This document shows, piece by piece, positions 43,656 to 52,063 of a stretch of DNA of 64,000 nucleotides. The position numbers and the translations under genes were made by a program. The first letter of the stretch is position 1. Every line of letters starts with the position of its first letter. A model generated the notes under the pieces. That model worked only from the letters and a program-made list of their open reading frames with translations. It was not told where the DNA came from and searched no databases. Source of the DNA: CAITSH01 sp025356665 (GTDB taxonomy: Bacteria; Pseudomonadota; Gammaproteobacteria; Burkholderiales; SG8-39); assembly GCA_025356665.1 (NCBI GenBank), contig JANXRV010000116.1, forward strand, positions 1 through 64,000. Direction: 5' to 3'.

Positions 43656-43705
43656 ACCGGTGGTGGTACCATATTTATCCAACGCATCTGCTTATGGAGA
43701 ACATC

Positions 43706-43957
43706 ATGGCGGCAATTTTGAAAGAGATTGAAAGCCAAGCCTTGCAACTGTCGCCCCCGGAGCGCAGCGAGTTGATCCATCGCCTGATTGTTAGTCTTGA
43801 CGGCGAACCAGAAGATTCTCCCGAAGTCATTGCCAAAGCTTGGGATGAGGAAATCGCTCGCCGCGTAGCGGAAATCGATTCCGGCACCGCAACCTTAATT
43901 CCGCAAGAAGAAGTCTTCGCGAAACTGGACGCCAAGCTGCACAAGAATCGTGAATGA
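43706..43957 (+). CDS. Antitoxin, addiction-module protein family (PF09720-like)
   Basis: 83 residues from ATG 43706, with GGAGA 7 bases upstream; the ATG at 43694 is also in frame. The sequence LKEIESQALQLSPPERSELIHRLIVSLDG and AWDEEIARRVAEIDSGTA is the typical unstable-antitoxin pattern. It overlaps the toxin gene by four bases. Binds and neutralises the ParE/RelE-type partner and probably autoregulates. It sits between decayed cas7 and cas4 genes on the opposite strand. Confidence 0.9.
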   Translation: MAAILKEIESQALQLSPPERSELIHRLIVSLDGEPEDSPEVIAKAWDEEIARRVAEIDSGTATLIPQEEVFAKLDAKLHKNRE

Positions 43958-44247
43958 AAATTGTCTGGCATGTACAGGCTGAAATCGAGCTTGATGCCGC
44001 GATCGATTACTACCATCTCCAAGCCAGCACAGCAGTAGCGACGGATTTCCGCAATGAAGTCGAGCGCAGCATCAAGCTGCTTTGCAAGCACACAAAACTT
44101 GGCGCGCAGGAGCTTCACGGCGCGAGACATCTTATCTTGACCGGCTATCCGTTCGATCTTATTTACCGGGAAACTCAAGATAGCATCATCATCGTCGCGT
44201 TGGCGCACCAACGCCGCCGACCCGGGTACTGGTTCGGACGACGATAA
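43954..44247 (+). CDS. ParE/RelE-superfamily toxin
   Basis: 97 residues, overlapping the antitoxin stop (ATGA). Pattern VQAEIELDAAIDYYHLQASTAVATDFRNEVERSI, then HGARHLILTGYPFDLIYRE and IIIVALAHQRRRPGYW, is typical of ParE-type toxins, with the C-terminal basic strand intact. It targets gyrase or ribosome-bound mRNA depending on subfamily; the H-Q-R-R-R-P-x-Y-W ending favours ParE/plasmid-stabilisation type. It appears intact, unlike the genes on either side. Confidence 0.9.
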   Translation: MKIVWHVQAEIELDAAIDYYHLQASTAVATDFRNEVERSIKLLCKHTKLGAQELHGARHLILTGYPFDLIYRETQDSIIIVALAHQRRRPGYWFGRR

Positions 44248-44252
44248 GGCAT

Positions 44253-45085
44253 TCAGCACTTTCGGCTGAGCGTCACACCAGGAGGCAAGTCCGCCTCATC
44301 CACTGCGACATCGTAATCGTCGAAACTGCGTGGGACGCTGACGCTTTCCTTTGTTTTCGGCCGGATGCGCTCGAACAGCGCGTGGGCCGATGCGTTGCCC
44401 AGTTCCGAATCGTGTTTGAACACATAGAGTCCGCGCGTGGTCATCTCACCGCGTGCGGCGGAACGGTCGTGCTCGAACATCTGAGCCAGGGCTTGCCAGA
44501 GCAGTTCCAGATCGTCTTCGGAAAAGCCGGTCTGTTTGGCTAGGACGCTGGAGACAAAGCCGTGCGCCACGTAGAGGCCGTAGGGCACGGTGTGTTTGCG
44601 ACCCCTGGTGCGGTTGTCACCATCCTGCTTTTCGGCTTCCGCCTCGGTGGTGACGGCCATACGGGTGATGGCATATTCCTGCGCGATAATCGGGTCAAGC
44701 GACCGCCCGAAAGTGATTTGCACCGGGCCGCGCACCTGGCCGCAGTTGATGCCGGTCGACATGACGGCTCCAAACGTTCGCACGTCAAAGAAGTTGCGGC
44801 ACATCCACTGCCGCGCATCGTCCACCGCATCGCCCCCCTTGCGCTTCTTGTCATCGCCGGTGAGCAGCTCTTCCCACCCAATGCCCACATAAGCCCGCTT
44901 GTGTTAATTGTTCAGGATGGCTTTTTCTTTGACATCAATTTCGAACGGAGGCTGTTCACCCCCTGCATGCCGAAAAAATTGCGCATCTTGCGCTTTAGAG
45001 AAACGTCCGAGACCCGCCCGTGCCCGGTCTTAGCATCGAGTCGCGGAAAATTGCCCGCATTCGGATTCGGATTCGGAGAATACGA
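44253..45085 (-). pseudogene. cas7: Frameshifted cas7 (csd2, type I-C Cascade backbone) remnant
   Basis: The 44253-44888 part reads ARQWMCRNFFDVRTFGAVMST, NCGQVRGPVQITFGRS, TRGRKHTVPYGLYVAHGFVS and MFEHDRSAARGEMTTRGLYVF, the diagnostic core and C-terminus of type I-C Cas7, ending PPGVTLSRKC. Upstream in the same frame EIDVKEKAILNN is followed by an in-frame TAA (44904-44906). Between 44959 and 44978 (runs of five C and six A) the frame shifts, and the N-terminal part NPNAGNFPRLDAKTGHGRVSDVSLKRKMRN is in another frame. The extreme N-terminus is lost into the MFS gene region. cas3, cas5 and cas8c are absent upstream. Confidence 0.88.
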
Positions 45086-45250
45086 CCAACGGATCGCATG
45101 ACAACCAAAGCAAACCGGCTGAAAACGCCCGTCTGGTGGGCCTTTCCAGTCGATGACCCTGCCCTGATCCGCGGCCGCAGGGCGGCTGCCGGCGAATTGC
45201 GCGACAATAACCGCCTCCATGATGCATTCCCCGCTGCCTTTCACAACGCC

Positions 45251-46432
45251 GTGACCCACTCCGAGCCCAACTCTACAGCCCGCCTGCTGCGCCCGCTGCT
45301 GCTCTCGTCGGTCCTCGTTCACTCGGCCTTTGTCGGTAGCCGCGTCGCAGTGACGCTCTACGCCATCAAGCTGCACGCCTCGGCCTTTGACGTCGGCCTG
45401 CTGATAGCACTCTACGGCTTGTTACCGATGCTGTTTTCGGTGGCGGTGGGCCGGCTGATCGACCGGGTCGGCGTGCTCAAGCCGATGATTTTCTCCTCAT
45501 CGCTCTTGGCGCTGTTCCTGCTGCTGCCGCTGGCCTGGCCGGGCATGGCGGCGCTCTACCTAGCCAGCGCGCTGAGCGGGCTGACCTTCACCTTTTACAT
45601 GATCAGCGTGCAAAACACCGCCGGGGTGATAGGCAAGCCGTCCGAGCTCACGGCCAACTTCAACAAGCTGTCGCTGTGTTTTTCCACCTCCGGGTTCGTC
45701 GGCCCGATGCTCGCCGGCTTTGCCATCGATTCGATCGGGCATCGCTGGACCTTCCTGGTGCTCGCCCTGTGCGCGCTGCCGGCGGCGGTAACACTGATGG
45801 CAAGCAAGTTCGCGCCGCCGGGCCCCAAGCCGCAAGACGCGCGCAACCGCAAGGTGAGCCTGGCCGAACTGCTTCTGGACAAACGCCTGCAGCGCGTGTT
45901 CATCGCCAGCGGCATGCTGTCCATCGCCTGGGACGCCTTTGCCTTCGCCATCCCGCTTTACGGCTCGCGCATCGGTATGTCCGCTTCGGAAATCGGCATC
46001 GTCCTCGGCGCGTTCGCGGCCGCGACCTTTTGCATCCGCATTTTCCTGCCGGCACTGAGCCGGCGCTACAAGCCGTGGCGGCTGATCCTCGTGTCGATGC
46101 TCTGCGCCTGCGCCTGCTTCCTGTCGCTCCCGCTCAGCAACAGTTTTGCCACCCTGCTGCCGGTGGCCTTTGCGCTGGGACTGGGGCTGGGCATGTCACA
46201 GCCGATGGTGCTCTCGCTCATCCACACCGCCGCGCCGGCCGGGCGCGCCGGCGAGGCGGTCGGCGTGCGCGCGACCCTGGTGACCTTCAGCCAGACGGCG
46301 ATGCCGCTGATGTTCGGCATTCTCGGCGCAGCCCTGGGCATGACGCCGGTATTTCTTTCCATGGCCTTGCTGCTGGCCGGCGGCGCCTGGTATGTGCGCC
46401 GCACGCGCGTGAGCGATACGCCGCCCGCTTAG
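45251..46432 (+). CDS. Major facilitator superfamily transporter
   Basis: About 393 residues from a GTG at 45251; the frame is open back to 45020, but that segment overlaps the decayed cas7 and is not MFS-like, so the start is uncertain. Twelve hydrophobic segments; loop 2-3 motif GRLIDRVGVLKP (MFS motif A, GxLxDRxG), a cytoplasmic central loop with PPGPKPQDARNRKVSL, and a C-terminal half from RVFIASGMLSIAWDAFAF. Inner-membrane exporter or uptake system of unknown substrate. It may have arrived with, or replaced, the upstream cas genes. Confidence 0.82.
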   Translation: MTHSEPNSTARLLRPLLLSSVLVHSAFVGSRVAVTLYAIKLHASAFDVGLLIALYGLLPMLFSVAVGRLIDRVGVLKPMIFSSSLLALFLLLPLAWPGMAALYLASALSGLTFTFYMISVQNTAGVIGKPSELTANFNKLSLCFSTSGFVGPMLAGFAIDSIGHRWTFLVLALCALPAAVTLMASKFAPPGPKPQDARNRKVSLAELLLDKRLQRVFIASGMLSIAWDAFAFAIPLYGSRIGMSASEIGIVLGAFAAATFCIRIFLPALSRRYKPWRLILVSMLCACACFLSLPLSNSFATLLPVAFALGLGLGMSQPMVLSLIHTAAPAGRAGEAVGVRATLVTFSQTAMPLMFGILGAALGMTPVFLSMALLLAGGAWYVRRTRVSDTPPA

Positions 46433-46481
46433 CGGCATTTCACCACGGCCCGCTCAATACGCGCTTCACGCGTAACTCAAA

Positions 46482-47426
46482 TCAGCCGGCACTATCCAGC
46501 CAGGAACCCAGGCCCTGCGCGTTGAGTTCGATGTCCAGGCCATAGACGTCGAGAATTTTTTCATCCGAAAGCCGCGAGCCGAAGCGCCGCGCCTCGGCAA
46601 GCGCCAGCGCCTTGACGCCGGCATGCAGACGCTCATAGCGATCCGCGCCGGCATGCTTCTCGCGCAACGCCAGTTCGGCATGCGCATCAACCAGCCGGTG
46701 CAGGATGGCGGCCTTCTCGGGCACGCCGCGCAATTCGCTGTAATGGGTGTTGTAAACAACATCGGGCGCAAGCGCCGCAATCATGTCAATGGAGCGGTGA
46801 TAAGGCCCGGGCTCGAACTGCACCGGACTTGAGGTCGGGAACACGAACTGGCGCCCGTCCTCGTCAAGTTCACGATAGGAAATGCCGAACACGTCACCGG
46901 CAAAGACATGCCCGGACTTTCGATCAAGAATGGCGACATGATGGCGGGCGTGACCGGGCGTATCAAAGAAAACGAGTTCGCGCCCGGCAAGCGTGATACA
47001 GAATTCGTGCGGCGTCTCGACGATGCGCGCCTTGTCCACCGGCAGGATGTCGCCATAGAGCTTGCGCACCGCCTGCTCGCCATAGACCGCCGTCGCGCCG
47101 GCGATCAGCTTGGACGGATCGGCCATGTGGCGGGCGCCGCGCGGGTGCACCGCGAGCCGCGCATTGGGCAGTTCACGCATCAGCAGCCCGGCGCCACCGG
47201 CGTGATCAAGATGGATGTGGGTGAGAATGACCCAGTCGACCTGCTGCGGCGCAATGCCCTTGGCGGCCAGCGCCGCGATCACGCGTGGCACCGAATGATT
47301 GGCGCCGGCGTCAATGACGGCGGCGCGCTCGCCCTCAATCACGATATGGATGGCATCCAGTGTCGGACGGATATAGTCCGAATCCACGGCGCTGATGCCG
47401 AATGCGTAATCAATAACGGTTTTCAT
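46482..47426 (-). CDS. MBL-fold metallo-hydrolase
   Basis: 314 residues from ATG 47426 (MKTVIDYAFGISAVDS). The HxHxDH zinc motif is THIHLDHAGG. Further ligands are His in FFDTPGHARHHVAI, Asp in VFAGDVFG and His in VVYNTHYSE. A C-terminal helical extension follows (KAAILHRLVDAHAEL...). Glyoxalase II-like hydrolase of a thioester, lactone or phosphodiester; substrate unknown. Directly upstream lies a dehydrogenase fragment. Confidence 0.88.
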   Translation of the reverse strand: MKTVIDYAFGISAVDSDYIRPTLDAIHIVIEGERAAVIDAGANHSVPRVIAALAAKGIAPQQVDWVILTHIHLDHAGGAGLLMRELPNARLAVHPRGARHMADPSKLIAGATAVYGEQAVRKLYGDILPVDKARIVETPHEFCITLAGRELVFFDTPGHARHHVAILDRKSGHVFAGDVFGISYRELDEDGRQFVFPTSSPVQFEPGPYHRSIDMIAALAPDVVYNTHYSELRGVPEKAAILHRLVDAHAELALREKHAGADRYERLHAGVKALALAEARRFGSRLSDEKILDVYGLDIELNAQGLGSWLDSAG

Positions 47427-47436
47427 GGGTGCCATT

Positions 47437-47553
47437 CTAACGTGTCGGGGTAGTGCGACTGCACCGCTGCCTGCGCCAAGGAGCACAGGTTTGCGCCATA
47501 CCCATGCCCATGGCGCCGATCCCGATGACACCAACCCTGAGTTTTTCTGTCAT
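47437..47553 (-). pseudogene. N-terminal fragment of a 3-hydroxyisobutyrate dehydrogenase-like gene
   Basis: A 38-codon ORF begins MTEKLRVGVIGIGAMGMGMAQ, the Rossmann start (GxGxMGxxMA) of 6-phosphogluconate / 3-hydroxyisobutyrate-type dehydrogenases (about 290 residues when complete). It then changes into unrelated sequence and stops 10 bases before the MBL gene start. The rest of the gene is absent, so this is a deletion remnant at the junction. Confidence 0.75.
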
Positions 47554-47681
47554 TTCCGGCAACCCGAGTAAAATTGCATGAGGCCGCCATGACCACGCTC
47601 ACGTCAACACCGGCCCCGCCATTGGCACACACGCGCATCCGTGAGCACGCAGACGAACTAAAAACAGCCGTCAGGAACAAT

Positions 47682-48326
47682 ATGAATATCGCAGACTTGC
47701 GCAAAGATTATGCCCTTAAAAATCTGGATGAGAAGGACGTGCTGCACGACCCTTTCGCGCAATTCTCGGTCTGGATGAAAGAGGCGCTGAGCGCAAAGCT
47801 GCCCGAACCGACAGCCATGACGCTGGCCACCGCGGCGCCGGTGGCGGGGGGCGGGGCGCAACCGACGGCGCGCATCGTCTTGCTCAAGGGCTTCGATGCG
47901 CGCGGCTTTGTCTTTTTCACCAATTACACCAGTCGCAAAGGGCTGGAACTTGCAGCAAACCCGCTTGCCGGCCTGCTGTTTTTCTGGGTCGAACTGGAGC
48001 GCGAGGTGCGCATAGACGGGCACATTGAAAAGGTCGATGCCGCGGAGTCGGACGCGTATTTCGCCAGCCGTCCGCTGCTGTCAAGAATCGGCGCCCACGC
48101 TTCGCCGCAAAGTCAGGTCTTGCATGACCGTACCGAGCTTGAATCGCGCTTCGAGCAAAAGGGCAAACAATACGGCGATAAGGTGCCGCGTCCGGCACAT
48201 TGGGGCGGCTACCGCCTGGTGCCCGCGGAAATGGAGTTCTGGCAGGGGCGGCGCAGCCGCCTGCACGACCGCCTGCGTTACCGGCGCGAGGCCGATGGCT
48301 GGATCATCGAGCGCCTCGCCCCCTGA
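47682..48326 (+). CDS. pdxH: Pyridoxamine 5'-phosphate oxidase
   Basis: 214 residues from ATG 47682, preceded by AGGAACA; this start gives the usual length and N-terminus (MNIADLRKDYAL). In-frame starts at 47589 or 47574 would add an unconserved Thr/Pro-rich 31-36 residues. Motifs: TAMTLATAAP, ARIVLLKGFDARGFVFFTNYTSRKG (FMN site), ASRPLLSRIGAHASPQS, and C-terminal EFWQGRRSRLHDRLRY...ERLAP, all as in PdxH. FMN enzyme converting PNP/PMP to pyridoxal phosphate in the cytoplasm. Confidence 0.96.
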   Translation: MNIADLRKDYALKNLDEKDVLHDPFAQFSVWMKEALSAKLPEPTAMTLATAAPVAGGGAQPTARIVLLKGFDARGFVFFTNYTSRKGLELAANPLAGLLFFWVELEREVRIDGHIEKVDAAESDAYFASRPLLSRIGAHASPQSQVLHDRTELESRFEQKGKQYGDKVPRPAHWGGYRLVPAEMEFWQGRRSRLHDRLRYRREADGWIIERLAP

Positions 48327-48445
48327 TCCGCACTGCCGTTTGCGCGGTACCTTGTGTTTAAATAAGCGGCATTTTTTATTTCTTGCCTGCCCGCGCTTTT
48401 CTTTCCGCCTCACCATACCAGTTGCACTTCATTGTCGGAGACCCC

Positions 48446-48844
48446 ATGAATAAACTCGCCAGCCTCAGCCTCGCCCTGCTCATCGCCGTATCCGGCGCCG
48501 CCCTAGCCCAATCCAAGACCGACGCACCCAAGGCGCCCGCCGCAAAAACCGAAACGCCCAAAAGCGACGCCCCTAAAGGCGACACAGCCAAGCCCGCCGA
48601 AGCAAAAAAAGAACTGATGGACATCAACAGCGCATCTGAAAAAGATCTCGCCACACTGCCGAAAATCGGCGAAGCGCGCTCCAAGGCCATCATAAAAAGC
48701 CGTCCGTACTCGGGCAAGGATGATCTGCTGAAAAAGAAAATCATCCCCAAAGACGCCTATGAGGCGATCAAGGACCTGGTCATCGCCAAGCAGGGCCCCA
48801 AGGAAGAGAAGAAGGATATGAAAAAAGAAGAGAAAAAGAAATAA
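48446..48844 (+). CDS. Exported ComEA-like helix-hairpin-helix protein
   Basis: 132 residues; CGGAG precedes the ATG. Sec signal peptide MNKLASLSLALLIAVSGAALAQ, then an Ala/Lys/Pro/Thr linker, then a helix-hairpin-helix DNA-binding module (MDINSASEKDLATLPKIGE, ARSKAIIKSRPYSGKDDLL) and a highly charged KEEKK tail. ComEA-type proteins bind incoming DNA in the periplasm during natural transformation, but short versions with Lys-rich tails occur without other com genes, and none is visible here. A terminator follows. Confidence 0.85.
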   Translation: MNKLASLSLALLIAVSGAALAQSKTDAPKAPAAKTETPKSDAPKGDTAKPAEAKKELMDINSASEKDLATLPKIGEARSKAIIKSRPYSGKDDLLKKKIIPKDAYEAIKDLVIAKQGPKEEKKDMKKEEKKK

Positions 48845-48884
48845 CACCTTAGCGTCTGCCCGCCGGCCTGCCGGCAATGCACTG

Positions 48885-48909
48885 CAGGGCGGCGACAGCC
48901 GCCCTGTTT
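48885..48909 (+). terminator. Rho-independent terminator after the HhH gene
   Basis: CAGGGCGGC - GACA - GCCGCCCTG followed by TTTCATTT, 40 bases after the stop codon. It has the same stem core (CAGGGCGG/CCGCCCTG) as the terminator at 16457. Confidence 0.85.
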
Positions 48910-49050
48910 CATTTAATCCACCCCTCTGGCAGGACCTCGAAGCGATTCATACCGCCCGATACGCCAGGCCCGACTGAAACAGCGGAACCCTCGCACACCG
49001 CCTAAACTTGGCACACTCTGGCCACCATTCTGCCATTTCGCCATTCCACA

Positions 49051-50049
49051 ATGACCGATCAGCTTTCCCTTTTCGGCGCAGAAGAAACGCCGCCGCCAAA
49101 AAATGCCGCACGCGAGCCCGCGCCTGCGGTGCTCGACGCCGAGACAAGGGCGCTGGGGGCGTCCATGCCTGCGGGTCTGCATCTGGGAACCTCGTCCTGG
49201 GCCTTTCCAGGCTGGGCAGGTTTGGTCTACGCAGAATCCCTGCCCGAGTCCTTGCTGTCAAAGCGCGGCCTCCTCGCCTATGCACAACACCCGCTGTTTC
49301 GCACTGTCGGCATAGACCGCAGCTTTTACGCGCCGCTTGCCGAAGCCCAATACGCCGCTTATGCGGCACAGGTGCCGGCGCCATTTCGCTTCATCACCAA
49401 AGCCACCAACACCTGCACCGACGCCCATATCCGCGGCGCCGGTGGCCGCATCGCCGGGGACAACCCGCGCTTTCTCGACGCCGCGCATGTCATCGAACAA
49501 TTCATCGCACCGTGCAGCGCCGGCCTGGGCGACAAGGCCGGTCCGCTGGTGTTTCAGTTTTCGCCCATGGGCAAGGCCGCCGCCGCGCAACCGGACCGCT
49601 TTGCCGACCGACTGCATGCCTTTCTCGCCCGGCTGCCGCGCGGCCCCTTGTATGCGGTCGAGTTGCGCGATCCGTCCCTGCTGACGCCGCAGCTTGCGGC
49701 CGCGCTCAACGACAACAGCGCCCGCTACTGCATCGGCATCAATCCGCGCATGCCCGGTGTGGCCGAGCAACTTACGGCGCTGCAAGGCCTTGCCCCCGGT
49801 GCGCTGGTGGCGCGCTGGAACCTGCACGCCGGCTACGCCTACGAGGAGGCGAAGGCGCATTACCGTCCGTTCAACCGCCTTGTGGACGAAGACCCGCAAT
49901 CCCGCGAAGGCTTGGCCGAAGCCTGCGTGAACGCCGTCATCGCCGGGCAAGCGGCCTTTGTCACAGCGAACAACAAGGCCGAAGGCAGTTCGCCGCTGTC
50001 GATGGCCAAGCTGGCCAAACGCATTCTCGAAAAACTGGGTAGAACCTGA
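49051..50049 (+). CDS. DUF72 domain-containing protein (YecE-like)
   Basis: 332 residues. After about 45 variable residues comes the DUF72 start LHLGTSSWAFPGWAGLVYAES, then AYAQHPLFRTVGIDRSFYAPL, FRFITKATN, a TIM-barrel-like fold with LVFQFSP, GPLYAVELRDPSLL, VARWNLHAGYAYEEA, and ends AFVTANNKAEGSSPLSMAKLAKRI. The family function is uncharacterised. It stands between a terminator and a convergent msrA. Confidence 0.9.
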   Translation: MTDQLSLFGAEETPPPKNAAREPAPAVLDAETRALGASMPAGLHLGTSSWAFPGWAGLVYAESLPESLLSKRGLLAYAQHPLFRTVGIDRSFYAPLAEAQYAAYAAQVPAPFRFITKATNTCTDAHIRGAGGRIAGDNPRFLDAAHVIEQFIAPCSAGLGDKAGPLVFQFSPMGKAAAAQPDRFADRLHAFLARLPRGPLYAVELRDPSLLTPQLAAALNDNSARYCIGINPRMPGVAEQLTALQGLAPGALVARWNLHAGYAYEEAKAHYRPFNRLVDEDPQSREGLAEACVNAVIAGQAAFVTANNKAEGSSPLSMAKLAKRILEKLGRT

Positions 50050-50067
50050 CCGGGCCTGCAGCTACGG

Positions 50068-50604
50068 CTATTTTTTCAGGCGCTCGACGAAGTGTTTGCG
50101 GAACTTGGCGACCTTGGGCGCAACGACAAAGGCGCAGTAAGACTGCTGCGGATTGCGCACGTAGTATTCCTGATGGTAGGTCTCGGCGACGTAAAAGGGT
50201 TCCGCCGGAACCACCTCGGTCACAACGGGGTCATCCCATAGTCTTTCCGCAGTAAGCTTCGAAATCACGTCCTGCGCCAGGGCCTGCTGCACGGGCGAAT
50301 GGTAAAAAATAGCCGAACGGTACTGCGTGCCGGCGTCATTGCCCTGGCGGTTGAGTGTGGTCGGGTCGTGGATGACAAAAAACACTTCCAGCAACTCGCG
50401 AAAACTCACCGCACTCGGATCAAAGCTGATCTGGATCACCTCCGCGTGCCCGGTCTGGCCGCCGCAGACCTGCTCATAGGTCGGGTCGGCATTTTTGCCC
50501 CCCATATAACCGGACTCGACCGCGTCCACACCCTTGACTTCGTCATAGACCGCCTCGAGGCACCAGAAGCAGCCTCCGGCCAGCGTTGCAATTTCTTTGC
50601 TCAT
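50068..50604 (-). CDS. msrA: Peptide methionine sulfoxide reductase MsrA
   Basis: 178 residues from ATG 50604 (GGAGGCAG upstream). Active-site motif GGCFWCLE with the catalytic Cys about residue 12, followed by VESGYMGGKNADPTYEQVCGGQTGHAE, a standard MsrA core, then ETYHQEYY. Reduces methionine-S-sulfoxide using thioredoxin; cytoplasmic (no signal peptide). Monogenic. Confidence 0.97.
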   Translation of the reverse strand: MSKEIATLAGGCFWCLEAVYDEVKGVDAVESGYMGGKNADPTYEQVCGGQTGHAEVIQISFDPSAVSFRELLEVFFVIHDPTTLNRQGNDAGTQYRSAIFYHSPVQQALAQDVISKLTAERLWDDPVVTEVVPAEPFYVAETYHQEYYVRNPQQSYCAFVVAPKVAKFRKHFVERLKK

Positions 50605-50748
50605 ATCTGCCTCCGTTGAACCCGTATTGTGCCATGCGGCGCTCCTGCGCACGCCGCTATACAATCACACTTCGGTCGCGCTTCCAATCCTGAATTTGCA
50701 GACCATCAACAAACAACGAAGCAACAACACAAGCGCATAAATTAAACC

Positions 50749-52002
50749 ATGAACCTCTACGACGATATCGATCCGCTGCCGCGCCTGCTCATGGGCCCCG
50801 GCCCCATCAATGCCGATCCGCGCGTGCTTCGAGCCATGTCGGCGCAGTTGCTGGGGCAGTTCGACCCGCAATTCCGCCGTTACATGAAGGAAACGATGGC
50901 GCTTTACCGTGGCGTGTTTGAAACACGCAACGAATGGACTTTCATCATCGACGGTACCGCGCGCTCGGCCATCGAAGCGGTGATGGGCTCTTTGGTGGAA
51001 CGCGGGGAGCGCGTACTGGTGGCCAGCTTCGGCCGCTTCGGCCAGCTGAAAACCGAAATCGCGCGACGCATCGGCGCCGATGTGCGCCTGATCGAATGCG
51101 CGTGGGGCACGGTGTTCACGCCCGAGGCCATCGAGGCGGCGATCAAGCAGCACTCGCCGCGCCTGCTCGCCTTGTGCCAGGGCGACACCTCCACCACCAT
51201 GCTGCAACCGCTGGCCGAGATCGGCAAGATCTGCCGCCGCCACGGCGTGCTGCTGCAGGTGGATGCCACCGCCTCGATCGGCGGCACGCCGCTGCCCGTC
51301 GACGCCTGGGAAATCGACGCCGTCACCGGCGGCCTGCAAAAATGCCTCGCCGGCCCCTCGGGTGCGGCGCCGGTGACGCTGTCTGACGGCGCGGCCGCTG
51401 TGATTTACGGCCGGCGTCACATTGAAGAGGGCCTGCAAACCGCAGATTACGTCGCCGGCAAGGGCGGCATCATCGGCTCCAATTATTTCGACCTTGCCAT
51501 GATCATGGACTACTGGTCCGACAAGGCCCTCAACCACCACACCGAAGCGACCACCATGCTCTATGGCGCACGCGAATGCGCGCGCGTGATGCTGCGCGAA
51601 GGCCTGCCGCAGGTTTTTGCGCGGCATGCGACCGGAAGCCGCGCCGTCGTGGCCGGCGTTGAAGCGATGGGGCTGAAAGTGTTCGGCGACAAGACCAACA
51701 AGATGCCCAACGTCACCGGCGTGTGGATTCCCGAGGGCGTCAACGGCGAGCGCGTACGCTCAGGCCTGCTCAACGACTTCAACATCGAGATCGGCACCTC
51801 GTTCGGCCAGTTGCAGGGCCGCATCTGGCGCATCGGCGCGATGGGTTACAACGCGCGCAAGGATGCCGTCTTGATCACCCTGGCCGCGATCGAAACAGTG
51901 CTCGCCGCCGAAGCCTTCAAACTGACGCGCGGCGCCGGTGTGGACGCGGCGCGTGCGGTGTATGCCGCTGCGGCATCGGCTGCGGCACAAAAAACCGGCT
52001 GA
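50749..52002 (+). CDS. Class V PLP aminotransferase (alanine/serine-glyoxylate type)
   Basis: 417 residues. Start LLMGPGPINADPRVLRAM is the classic AGXT/PucG N-terminus. PLP contacts: GTARSAIEAVMGS, the Asp in LLQVDATASIGGTPLP, and the Schiff-base Lys in TGGLQKCLAGPSGAAPV. It ends with a helix AVYAAAASAAAQ. Transfers the amino group from alanine, serine or ureidoglycine to glyoxylate. The GGLQKCLAGPSG segment resembles the PucG type, but no purine-catabolism genes are nearby. A terminator follows immediately. Confidence 0.9.
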   Translation: MNLYDDIDPLPRLLMGPGPINADPRVLRAMSAQLLGQFDPQFRRYMKETMALYRGVFETRNEWTFIIDGTARSAIEAVMGSLVERGERVLVASFGRFGQLKTEIARRIGADVRLIECAWGTVFTPEAIEAAIKQHSPRLLALCQGDTSTTMLQPLAEIGKICRRHGVLLQVDATASIGGTPLPVDAWEIDAVTGGLQKCLAGPSGAAPVTLSDGAAAVIYGRRHIEEGLQTADYVAGKGGIIGSNYFDLAMIMDYWSDKALNHHTEATTMLYGARECARVMLREGLPQVFARHATGSRAVVAGVEAMGLKVFGDKTNKMPNVTGVWIPEGVNGERVRSGLLNDFNIEIGTSFGQLQGRIWRIGAMGYNARKDAVLITLAAIETVLAAEAFKLTRGAGVDAARAVYAAAASAAAQKTG

Positions 52003-52010
52003 ATGAAAAA

Positions 52011-52037
52011 GAGCCGGGCAAAATACCCGGCTCCTGG
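52011..52037 (+). terminator. Hairpin GAGCCGGG / CCCGGCTC after the aminotransferase gene
   Basis: Eight-pair stem with a CAAAATA loop, 9 bases after the stop, followed by CTGG then TTTC. It lies between convergent genes and may serve both. Confidence 0.75.
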
Positions 52038-52063
52038 TTTCTCGGCGTGTGCCGTGACAGCGC

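Noticed and set aside
28918..45137. Shared CGGCTGAAAACGCCC at about 28920 and 45117
   Set aside because: The 15-base match with no extension on either side could be chance; it is not enough to claim a repeat or a second cas scar.
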